From positions 2,604,001 to 2,668,000 of the forward strand of contig JACJYL010000001.1 of assembly GCA_020636105.1 (NCBI GenBank): a DNA stretch of 64,000 nt, in the 5' to 3' direction. Below are positions 16,916-25,700 of this stretch, one piece after another. Each line of letters begins with the position of its first letter. Within the stretch, counting starts at the first letter, position 1. Both the position numbers and the translations under genes were made by a program. The stretch comes from Lewinellaceae bacterium (GTDB taxonomy: Bacteria; Bacteroidota; Bacteroidia; Chitinophagales; Saprospiraceae). Below the pieces are notes generated by a model. That model did no database searches. It saw only the letters and a list, made by a program, of their open reading frames with translations, and was not told where the DNA came from.

Positions 16916-18091
16916 CTATATCTCTTCCTTGCCCCCCAAATACAAAACCCTAAAATATCGTCCTCCCTCAATCAGCAATCCTTCTGATTTTTTATGGGGC
17001 CAGTTTTTCTGGTAATCTTTGGGGTGTTTAACGTCTATGCCTATGACTTTTCCATCATATTGCCTGTTGACTTTTGACTGGATCGTATGGCCCACAACAA
17101 TCGCCTTTGCCTTGAAGTTATGCATCGTTTTGTCTATCTGTTCCTGTGACAGGTCCTCTTTAAAATAACCTCTGTACCAGCAGATTCCGGTGCGGGTAGA
17201 AAGTATTAATTCATCATCACTGGTTTTTTCCCTTTTCGGATAATAGGGTTGGTAATAATTATTCCTGTTGATTTGATTGATCTCTTCTAAGCTTAGATCA
17301 GTATCCGCTACATCAGGATGCAGGCCTCCATGGGCAAAAAGATTCCCGTTGATTCGTTCTACCGTATTTTTGCTGGACATCCATCTGCCTAAAAAGGAAT
17401 TATGGTCATAAAGTTCATGGGGCTGTTTTCCTAAGATGGCCGCAACGCCGTAGTATTTAGGGGAAGCGGCCTCATATTTCCCTTGCATATTTTTTAATTC
17501 GTGGTTGCCCAAAATATAATGAACATACCCTCCGTGTTTTTCAGCCTCCTGCTCCAGTTTGTAAATAAACCAGAGGACTTGAGTCGTGGAATAACCTCTG
17601 TCAACAAAATCACCCACCAAAACCAGGTGGCCGGTGCCAAAGGTCCAGTTCAGATCGGGGTCAATGACTTTATTGTTGATCAGAAAATCGCGAAAGGTTT
17701 TATAACCGCTTTCAATATCCGAAAGGGCTAAAACAGGACTGTTGTCCTGATAGGTGGTGGATGGCGTTTTAAATTGCGAACTGATGGAAATATCAAAACT
17801 TGTGGAGTCCAGGGGGAAATAACACTTTGCGTTAATTGTCGAGTCCGTTGAGTAAGTTTGTTTGTCCAGATAAAAGCCATCCGTTTTATTTCCCCGGATG
17901 TAGTTAACGTTTAAAATGCTGTCATTTTCAAAAAAGAGATAGGGGCCTTCCTGGTCCAAATTTCGCATGAGCGGATGGTCGCCGTAATGGACGGATCCGC
18001 CCAGATTGAGTAAAACGATCACTCCGATGAGGAGCAATGTTATGATGGTAAGTAACAGATGTTTTAAATAGCGCAGAATGCTTTTTTTCAT
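16916..18091 (-). CDS. Membrane-anchored calcineurin-like metallophosphoesterase
   Basis: 391-aa phosphoesterase. One N-terminal membrane segment (about 10-30, LLLTIITLLLIGVIVLLNL) would anchor it facing the periplasm. The metal-binding motifs follow in order: GDFVDRG, GNHEL, then FAHGGLHP and VVGHT near the C-terminus, as in bacterial protein-phosphatase-like metallophosphoesterases; a first D-x-H motif is not obvious, its place perhaps taken by LSDIESGY. The substrate is unknown. The stop codon lies 1 bp from the end of the IS21-like fragment, so the last residues or terminator may have been altered by insertion, although the conserved part is complete. Confidence 0.8.
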   Translation of the reverse strand: MKKSILRYLKHLLLTIITLLLIGVIVLLNLGGSVHYGDHPLMRNLDQEGPYLFFENDSILNVNYIRGNKTDGFYLDKQTYSTDSTINAKCYFPLDSTSFDISISSQFKTPSTTYQDNSPVLALSDIESGYKTFRDFLINNKVIDPDLNWTFGTGHLVLVGDFVDRGYSTTQVLWFIYKLEQEAEKHGGYVHYILGNHELKNMQGKYEAASPKYYGVAAILGKQPHELYDHNSFLGRWMSSKNTVERINGNLFAHGGLHPDVADTDLSLEEINQINRNNYYQPYYPKREKTSDDELILSTRTGICWYRGYFKEDLSQEQIDKTMHNFKAKAIVVGHTIQSKVNRQYDGKVIGIDVKHPKDYQKNWPHKKSEGLLIEGGRYFRVLYLGGKEEI

Positions 18092-18470
18092 GGTAAATAA
18101 GTGTTCAAATTAATTTATTGTGTGAATCAAGGGTTGAACCCACTTTGGGGTTCCTTTATATTCTCTTGAAAATAAACTGGTTACACCCGCGGTTATTCCT
18201 ATTTAATCCTTTCAGGATAAAATGCCTAAAGTCCATGTTAACCCTTTTGATTTGATAGAATCGTTTTTCCTTTTTCATAAATGTTGCCCAAATGTAATCA
18301 CAAGCTTAAGGGGTCGCTAGTAATTGTGACAAACAGAAGTCTCCCAATGATGCATAAATGAACCATGATGACAAAGTGACTTCATCACACTTTTGCCGGA
18401 GTAGAACCATCGTAAAGGGTTGTTGATCAACTTATTTTGCAGGCCACCGATATCCCCTTATTTTTGCAGA
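18092..18470. other. Intergenic region between divergent genes
   Basis: Divergent spacer between the phosphoesterase and the histidine kinase. It contains a short hairpin (GAACCC/GGGTTC, 18136-18153) near the phosphoesterase start and the kinase promoter listed separately. No coding frame of interest was seen. Confidence 0.6.
18436..18466 (+). promoter_or_regulatory. Bacteroidota-type promoter of the LytS-like kinase gene
   Basis: TTTG (18436-18439), a 19-bp spacer and TATTTTTG (18459-18466) match the -33/-7 consensus TTTG...TAnnTTTG. The start of transcription would fall at or next to the ATG at 18471, giving a leaderless or nearly leaderless mRNA. Confidence 0.5.
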
Positions 18471-19292
18471 ATGATTACAAGAACAAATAAAAACAGATGG
18501 CAATTCATTACCCTGATTGCTTTGGTCACGGCGCTCATCCCGGTTTTAATAACCGCTTTTGAATTGATCACGACCCAAAAGCATTCTGTGGTATTTTTGG
18601 AAAATTACCCTCCAATCGTCAGCATCCTTATCATTTCTTATTATGTCTTGTTATTGGTTTTGGGCATAACATGGCTGGTAAAACAATTGATGGCCTTCAT
18701 CAAATTGAAAAACGAGACGGTAAAAAATGAACTGCAACACCTGCAAAGTCAGGTCAATCCCCACTTCTTTTTTAATATGCTCAACAATTTATACGGATTG
18801 GTGGAAAAGGATGCCAAAAAGGCCCAACAGCTCATTCTCAAACTCTCTGACATGATGCGCTACAGCATTTATGATGGTCAGAAAGAAGCGGTTACCATAG
18901 CGGAAGAAGCCGACTATTTGAAAAATTATATAGATTTACACCAAATGCGCTATCATAAAGACATTGATATAAAATTTGAGCCGGATATAAACAATGAACA
19001 ATTGAAAGTAATGCCCCTGATGTTTATCATTTTGTTGGAGAATGCTTTTAAACATGGTGTCGAACATTTACGTGCGAATGCTTATGTGCATATCGAGCTA
19101 AATGCCACAAAGGATTCTGTTTTTTTTACGGTAGAGAATAACTTTGACCCGGAAGCATTGAGTGAACATAAAGGAGTCGGATTATCAAACCTCAAACGAA
19201 GACTGGACCTGGCTTATCCTAAGAAGCATACCTTATCCGCCCAGCAAACAGGTGATGTTTATATAGCGCAATTAACATTAAATCAATTATGA
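18471..19292 (+). CDS. LytS/YpdA-family sensor histidine kinase
   Basis: 273-aa membrane kinase with two transmembrane helices (about 11-32 and 48-72), no separate sensor domain, and a His_kinase domain. The phosphoacceptor is H98 in QSQVNPHFFFNMLNNLYGL, the LytS-type H-box, followed by an HATPase with LLENAFKHG (N box) and GVGLSNLKRRL (G box). The ATG at 18471 is chosen over a TTG at 18420 because a promoter lies directly in front of it and the membrane helix follows. It overlaps the response-regulator gene by 4 nt. Homologues in Bacteroidota often control envelope or transport genes; the signal here is unknown. Confidence 0.9.
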   Translation: MITRTNKNRWQFITLIALVTALIPVLITAFELITTQKHSVVFLENYPPIVSILIISYYVLLLVLGITWLVKQLMAFIKLKNETVKNELQHLQSQVNPHFFFNMLNNLYGLVEKDAKKAQQLILKLSDMMRYSIYDGQKEAVTIAEEADYLKNYIDLHQMRYHKDIDIKFEPDINNEQLKVMPLMFIILLENAFKHGVEHLRANAYVHIELNATKDSVFFTVENNFDPEALSEHKGVGLSNLKRRLDLAYPKKHTLSAQQTGDVYIAQLTLNQL

Positions 19293-19987
19293 TCAGGTAT
19301 TTAATTATTGATGACGAACCTATCGCACAGGATATCATAAAAGGGTATTGTGATTTACTGCCCAACCTTCAACTGGCCGGGCATTGTTATGATGCCATCG
19401 AAGCGCTGGAATACCTTAATGAACATGCCGTCGATCTCATTTTTCTGGACCTGAACATGCCTAAGTTAAAAGGCTTTGAATTTTTAAGAACCTTACCCGC
19501 CCCACCGAAAGTTATTGTAACCACAGCTTACCAGGAATATGCTTTAGAAGGCTACGAACTAAACATTGTTGATTATTTGCTGAAACCTTTCAGTTTTGAA
19601 CGCTTTTTGAAAGCCGTTAACAAAGCAATCAATTCCAATACTAAAACCCAACCTTCGGGCCCACCGGATAATAACAATACCCCAAAGAGTATTTTCCTGC
19701 GCAGCGATAAAAAATATGTGCAAATAAATATTGATGACATTTTATACATCGAAGCGGCCGGGAATTACACCAAAATAATTACTGCCAACCCTACCGTTTC
19801 CATTCGGGAAAAATTTTCCGACCTGCTGTCCACCCTGAATCAGGAGGACCTGATACAAGTACACAAATCATTTGCCGTATCAAAAAAATGCATTACCAGC
19901 ATTGAAGGAAACCGGTTATTTATTGGCGAGTTTATTATTCCCATTGGGAAGACCTATAGGTTAAATGTTGTTCAGTTATTGGGGTGA
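19289..19987 (+). CDS. LytTR-family response regulator
   Basis: 232-aa DNA-binding response regulator, partner of the kinase it overlaps by 4 nt. The receiver domain (1-120) has the acidic pair D8/D9, phospho-acceptor D54 (LIFLDLNMP) and K99 (LLKPF). The LytTR domain (about 130-230) has IFLRSDKKYVQI, ILYIEAAGNYTKI and VHKSFAVSKKCI. LytTR proteins bind pairs of short direct repeats about two helical turns apart. No terminator is evident downstream. Confidence 0.92.
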   Translation: MIRYLIIDDEPIAQDIIKGYCDLLPNLQLAGHCYDAIEALEYLNEHAVDLIFLDLNMPKLKGFEFLRTLPAPPKVIVTTAYQEYALEGYELNIVDYLLKPFSFERFLKAVNKAINSNTKTQPSGPPDNNNTPKSIFLRSDKKYVQINIDDILYIEAAGNYTKIITANPTVSIREKFSDLLSTLNQEDLIQVHKSFAVSKKCITSIEGNRLFIGEFIIPIGKTYRLNVVQLLG

Positions 19988-20085
19988 TGGGAGAAAAGCA
20001 GGGATTCATTATTAAGCCCTGATCAGGACTTAATCAAAACCCGCCAACCCGTCGACCATGTTAATTTTGTTTTAAAGTGATCCTT

Positions 20086-20166
20086 AGTATCGTGTAACAA
20101 AAATAATCGCTTTAAATAAAATTTCTTTATTCAAAAAATATAATTAATCTTTTGTTACACAGTACT
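20086..20166. repeat. 81-bp MITE-like palindromic repeat (second copy near 30085)
   Basis: Terminal arms GTGTAACAAAA (20092-20102) and TTTTGTTACAC (20150-20160), extended by AGTAT/AGTACT-like edges, enclose an AT-rich centre. The first 38 bp inside (20088-20125) recur exactly at 30085-30122, and the right half recurs with a few differences at about 30429-30459. This is a small dispersed element, probably mobilised in trans. Confidence 0.6.
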
Positions 20167-20219
20167 TAAGGGAAGCCATCGGGGAAGGTTTTGGCCACAA
20201 TTTAAAATACTTGAAGATA

Positions 20220-20322
20220 AAAAGAGTGCATAACAAAACCAGGGCGCAGGTCTCCAAATGAAAGGCATCACACCTCACACCTGGACTATTGGGGCAGATG
20301 CTGTTTTGTTATACACTCTTTT
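20220..20322. repeat. 103-bp element with 20-bp terminal inverted repeats
   Basis: AAAAGAGTGCATAACAAAAC (20220-20239) pairs with the sequence at 20303-20322 at 19 of 20 positions. The interior is not coding. It is MITE-like; no second copy was noticed in the window. Confidence 0.5.
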
Positions 20323-20475
20323 CAATTGCATTTAAAAAAATGTCGCATTGGGTTTTGGTTGATCGTTCAAAAAGTTTATTAATGAAAAATCAGTCCCGGC
20401 ATAAGAGCACTGTAAAACAATGACCTTTTCCAGTCAACTGCCAAGTGCTGCTGAATACTGATCACTGATCATTCA

Positions 20476-20895
20476 TCACAAAGATTCAATGGCTTCTGAT
20501 AATTTCATTACCTGTTCGAAACTTACATTGTTGGCCTGGGCTAATCTTTCCTGGAAGACACTGACAATTTCCTTGGTAAACTCCCTCCATTGCCTGTCTT
20601 TCAAAAGGTAAATTTCCTCTTTGAGGTGTACGTGAGGAATTCTCATTCCACCGGGAAACGGGCGAGGCCAAAGTTTTTTTGCTTCAACTTTTTTCTTTGC
20701 TCCTTTTTTCTGAAGACCAGCTTCCGCAGCGACAAAAGTATTATCCTTCATAAAATAAGACTGGTCGATCGGTGCTAATTTATGGGCTTTGATGATTTTG
20801 GTAATAAGTGCTTCATTTTGAAGCCAAAAGTCATACGGTGGCATGCCATACCTCCATATTGATAACTTTTCCATATTTACTTCGAGATAACTCAT
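20476..20895 (-). CDS. Small conserved protein next to a radical SAM/SPASM enzyme
   Basis: 139-aa protein of unknown function with no signal peptide. It has an aromatic N-terminus (WRYGMPPYDFWLQNE), a basic centre (KKGAKKKVEAKK) and a striking block RPFPGG, then RIPHVHLK and EIYLL, with conserved-looking His residues. The start at 20895 (MSYLEVN) is used; a second Met follows at residue 8. It lies 113 bp after the radical SAM gene on the same strand, so it may be the substrate, a carrier or a partner of that enzyme. There is no Cys, so a thioether-bridged peptide is unlikely. The function is an inference from neighbourhood only. Confidence 0.65.
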   Translation of the reverse strand: MSYLEVNMEKLSIWRYGMPPYDFWLQNEALITKIIKAHKLAPIDQSYFMKDNTFVAAEAGLQKKGAKKKVEAKKLWPRPFPGGMRIPHVHLKEEIYLLKDRQWREFTKEIVSVFQERLAQANNVSFEQVMKLSEAIESL

Positions 20896-21008
20896 GATAT
20901 ATATTTTTATTTAGTGAAAAAATAAGACATCGAATAAGTGATTAAACCGGAGATGCTCTTGTTATTTCCATGGTGAATTATTTTGGTTATGAATGTTAGA
21001 CTAACCCA

Positions 21009-22133
21009 TCAATTATAATGTTCAGACAAACTGTTGGTCATTAGTTTGCCGGCGGCGTGTTCGTAAAAGGTAGGGCCGAGTTCCCTCTCCAAGGTTTGAA
21101 AAACGTTAAAAGAGGTTTGTATGGCGGCTTTTTCAGACGCGCACATAAAGGGACTCACGCGATTATAATATCCCGAGGCCATATAATTGGAACAACCGCA
21201 CCAGTTCATGCAATAATCCTTTAAGCCACAGGACATACATGCTGTATTCATTTCTCCGTCAGCTGCTTTATGGCACGACATATGAACCTGATCAACGCCC
21301 TCAAAAACGCTTCCGATGCAATGGTCGTTTTGGCCATTCCCTACCAATCGTTCACAAGGGTAAATATTGCCCTTTGGCGTAAAGGCAAATTCGGCATCCC
21401 CCATCCGGCATCGTTCCGATTCGCCGTAACCGTTGCGCAGGATTACCGTTATTTTGCTATCGATCAGACTGATAAAATGGGGATTGTCCTGCCGGTAATA
21501 TTTTGAGTAAAGCTGGCCCACCTGATCATAAACCCCGGGCAATGCTTCGGCATCTGCTTTTGTCCAGGCCGCGGAAAAGTCGGGATTGAGGTAGATCTGT
21601 TTGATCCCCAGGGATGAAAAATAAGCAACGGTCTCCGGCAAATATTTTAGGGTTTCCGGTTTATAAACCGCATTGACCATCACATTGGGCAATGCTTTTT
21701 TAGCCCGTCTTATATTTTTCTCGACGATATCTGATGTTTTGTTTCCGGATACCAAAACCCGGAATTGGTCTTGTATCATGGGAGGACCGTCACAACTTAT
21801 GCCAAAACTGACATCATTCTCATTGATAAATTCAGCAATATCATCAGAAAAAATGGTTCCGTTGGTGACCACCGATAAATTCACCTTCACATTATGGTAA
21901 AACGGATGGTTTTGAATCAAGGAAGTGATCTCTTTGATCAACTCAAATTCAAGCAGCGGCTCCCCGCCAAAAAACCCGATATTGATTTCTTCCTGCCCGA
22001 TTATCGACTTTTTAAAAATAAAATCAACGACTTTTTTAGCTACGGAAACGGTCATCGTTTCCTGGTGTTTATCGATATAACAATAGGTACATCGCAGGTT
22101 ACATTGCTGGGTTACAAATAGGGTAAATTTCAT
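21009..22133 (-). CDS. Radical SAM/SPASM domain peptide-maturase-like enzyme
   Basis: 374-aa radical SAM enzyme. CNLRCTYCY (C11, C15, C18) binds the first iron-sulfur cluster and SAM; FFGGEP and VVTNGT are the usual core motifs. A C-terminal SPASM region with many Cys (YPCER, CMSCGLKDYC, WCGCS, FMC) would hold two auxiliary clusters. Enzymes of this architecture modify ribosomal peptides or activate partner proteins such as sulfatases. The ATG at 22133 (MKFTLFVTQQ) is chosen because the conserved core begins there; the frame is open to 22175. The only neighbour on the strand is the 139-aa gene downstream, and no sulfatase is nearby. Confidence 0.85.
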   Translation of the reverse strand: MKFTLFVTQQCNLRCTYCYIDKHQETMTVSVAKKVVDFIFKKSIIGQEEINIGFFGGEPLLEFELIKEITSLIQNHPFYHNVKVNLSVVTNGTIFSDDIAEFINENDVSFGISCDGPPMIQDQFRVLVSGNKTSDIVEKNIRRAKKALPNVMVNAVYKPETLKYLPETVAYFSSLGIKQIYLNPDFSAAWTKADAEALPGVYDQVGQLYSKYYRQDNPHFISLIDSKITVILRNGYGESERCRMGDAEFAFTPKGNIYPCERLVGNGQNDHCIGSVFEGVDQVHMSCHKAADGEMNTACMSCGLKDYCMNWCGCSNYMASGYYNRVSPFMCASEKAAIQTSFNVFQTLERELGPTFYEHAAGKLMTNSLSEHYN

Positions 22134-22761
22134 AATATTGAATATAAATAGTTGATTGCCAACAATTTGAAACAATTATTCATCTTGCTTTTTTAAGTGG
22201 AAAATCCGGTAAGCTTATGTACCCTGACCTATACTATCCGGGACTAGTTTTTGAAAATCGTGAGGTAAGAAAACAGATTGGGCCTGAAATTAAAAAGTAC
22301 ACCATGATACCGAGTTTTTAAGAGAAAAACACACAAATGGGTGCACGGTATTAAGATACGGGAATAAGGGACTAAAAGCAAATTTTTAACGGAATATTTG
22401 AGATGGCTATTGGATAAATTGGCAGTTTCCTTTTTTTCCTGATCTGTTTTTGAAAAGTGACGAGGATAGATTTGATTTGCCCCTTTACCCTGATGGCCGA
22501 TGTTTTTGACCTAAGATTGAAAAAAGAAACCCATCCTTATCCTAAATTTGCCTATATTAACCCAAGTGGTAATGCAACTTGGGAAAAGTTCAAATTACAA
22601 ATTACCGTCCTCAAATTGGTGATTTTTAGTTGATATCCCTTTGAGAATTGGGATTTGTATATTAAAAATTGCCAGGTTGTCGATTTATCGCAACCTGGAT
22701 TATTTTAGTCAGGATCGATTGTATTTTTGACAATCAGTCAAACAAAAATCAGGAAACACTT
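22134..22761. other. Long divergent intergenic region upstream of tamB
   Basis: Spacer between the divergent radical SAM gene and tamB. A possible promoter for tamB is TTG (22517-22519) and TAAATTTG (22543-22550), 23 bp apart, which would give a leader of about 200 nt. No small gene is supported; a TTG-started extension of tamB to 22669 is considered unlikely. Confidence 0.45.
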
Positions 22762-25700
22762 TTGAAAGTTAACCGCATTTTTAAGATCTTCAAATATCTG
22801 GTCATCGGCATCGTCGTTCTGCTGCTGACCTTGATGCTGTTATCACAGGTCAAATCGGTACAAAATGCGGCGGCACAAAAAGGGGTCACATGGCTTGCTC
22901 AAAAAACAGGCAGCAAAGTAGGGATCAGAGATTTCCGCTGGCGTAAGTTGCGGCGGCTCGAGGTAAATGGTTTTTACATGCTTGATTTGCAGGGAGACAC
23001 CCTGCTGGCTATGGATAAGTTACGGCTTGTTTTTAGCCCCTCAGCATTATGGAAACGAAAGGTGGTGATCAGTGAATTAGATTTGTCTGATGGTTTGCTG
23101 CGCCTGAGAAGCGACGAGCAAGGCATTACTAATTACCAGTTTATCCTGGACGCTTTTGCCTCCGACGAACCACCAGCCCCAGGCAAACCCTGGGAAATAG
23201 ATCCAAAGGTATTGAACCTGGATCATATTCACTTTGACTATCTGGATGAACAAACAGGAACGCAAATCGTGAGCACAATTGATTCCATGGCTACTGATAT
23301 CGACCACCTTGACCTGCTAAACCAACAAATCGCTATCAGGCAGCTCGCCTTGGTTCATCCTCTTGTTCATTACCTGTTTGATACGCCACCGGCACCTGAT
23401 GTTTTACCGGCGACACCCGTTAGCGAGGTTAACTTTCCTGGTTGGGGATGGAGGATATCCGTTAAAACCCTGGGCATTCAAAATGGCGAATTCAAGTACA
23501 GGAAAAAAAACAATCACCAAACTGCCCCGGCCTTCGACCCGCAAAACATAGCCATCAAGGATTTCCAATTGGACGTTGGTGCTATTGAAATTGGCCCCGC
23601 TGAAATGGGTATGGACCTTAGATCCCTTGCGTTAAAAGATCATTCAGGGATAGAGGTCAAACAGCTAAGCAGTCAAATGCACTTTACAGATAAAATCCTC
23701 CATCTGGATGATTTTGACATCCATACCAATGATTCACAGGTTAAACAGTCCCTTCAATTGAGCTATCCGGATTTTAACAGCCTGGTGCATATTACCAGCC
23801 AGGATAGCAACAGGAACGCTGATTTCCAGGTGCAATGGGTGATCAAAGAGAGTCGTATTGCGCCCAAAGACATTCATTTATTGCTCCCGGAGGTACTGCT
23901 CCCCGATGATTCCCAACCCATTACCATTGATGCCGATATACAAGGTTCCCTGGCAGCACTCTTTATCCAACAATTGGACATTACACAGGGAGCGGATTTG
24001 CGCCTGGCAGTAATGGGACAATTAAACCATTGGTTAGATAAGGAACGGCTCAATTTTGAGCTTGACCTTAAAACCTTAACAGCCGATTATAAAAAGATGC
24101 AATCAGTTTTGCCCAAAGGCACCTTGCCTCCTGCATTGGAAAGCTGGGGAAACATGCAATTGTCAGCCTTGATCAACGGACGATTGGCTGATTTTCAAAC
24201 CCAAAATATTAACCTAAAAACAGAAAGCGGCCCTCAACTCCTTTGTAATGCTCATATTAAAGGACTGCCGGATTATAAAACGGCCCTCTTTGAGATACAG
24301 ATAGATCATTTGCTGACCCATCCCGACCAGTGGAAAGGTTTTGCTTCAGACAGCTTGCCCGCGTTTGTGGATGACCTGGGAAATATGGCTTTGACCGGAA
24401 CCTATGCCGGAAGCCTGACTGACTTTACCACCGACCTTCTCCTTCGATCCGACATGGGTCAGTTACAAGTCAATGCCGCTTTTAATTTTACACCGGATTA
24501 TTCCAATGCTGCTTATAAGGGAGATATTGCCCTGAAGCAATTCGACCTGGGAAAGGTCATCGGAGATCCCCTGTTGAGTACGGTCACGCTTATCGCGAAT
24601 GTAGAGGGAAAAGGGTTGCTGCCTGAAGATTGGGACACTCAATTATCTGCCATCCTGAGTGACATGACCTATAAAGGATATACTTATAACAGTCTTAGCA
24701 TAGCCGGTCGATTGGAAAAATCGGTCTTTGACGGCCTGGCTCAATTAAAAGACCCCAATTTAAATTTCACCTATGAAGGCCTCATCTCGCTGGCGGATAC
24801 GGTGCCCGCTTATCATTTTGTTTTACAGGTGGATACCATTGACTTTAAGGCTCTTGGTTTGTCTGAGGATCCTCTTGGTTTGCACACCCGTATCGCAGTC
24901 AATTGTTCCAACCCCAAGGTGGATCAACTGGAAGGCGACCTATTTATTGATTACCTGACCATTTCTGATGCTGCTGTCCGTTATCAAACCGATTCCATAA
25001 TCGTCAGCAGCCATTTGGACGCCCTTTACGAAAGACAGTTGAAGGTACAAAGTGATTTGTTGTCCTTTGGCCTCACCGGAACATATGAATTGAGCCAGCT
25101 TCCCAGGGTAGGCTCCACATGGCTGGACACCTATTTCCTGAATTCCAACCTGCTTTTTCGGGATCGGCCCGATGAAAAGGGCACAGACAGGGATACTTTG
25201 CTGCCCTCGCCGACCAATATATCCGCCTATCTGCATCTCAATGATCCAACAGCGTTGACGAGTATTTTTTTACCGGATTTAAAAAAACTGGAGGCCCTGG
25301 ATTTGACCTTACAGTTTGATAATACCCGTGATATCTGGAACATCCAGGGCGTGGTACCGAATCTGGAATATGCAGGCTACCGGATAAATGGCCTTCATGT
25401 AAGTTCCCGGGCCAATGCTGATGGGCTGCAAACCCTCGTTTTTGCCGATAGTTTACATAATGGGGCCGCCAGTTTAATCTCACAACCCCAATTGACCCTG
25501 GTGTTACAAAATGACAGTTTACAAACAGACCTGACTTCTTCGGGTCCGGATACGATTTATTCGCACATTGGCGGAAACCTCACCCAGGAAGCTGGAACGC
25601 TTGTTTTTCGGTTTAACGAAAAAATACTATTGGACAGGGACGACTGGACCATTGCGGAAGACAATCAAATAAGGTATGACAGGAATCAGCAATGGATCAT

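Larger units (their letters stand above)
19988..20475. other. Intergenic region holding two palindromic repeats
   Basis: Between the response-regulator stop and the convergent 139-aa gene. It holds two separate inverted-repeat elements (20086-20166 and 20220-20322), listed separately. No coding frame is supported. Confidence 0.6.

Noticed and set aside
22669..22761. N-terminal extension of tamB from a TTG at 22669
   Set aside because: The extra 31 residues are not like a signal or membrane region, and a TTG at 22762 with an AGGAA in front sits directly before the basic patch and membrane helix.
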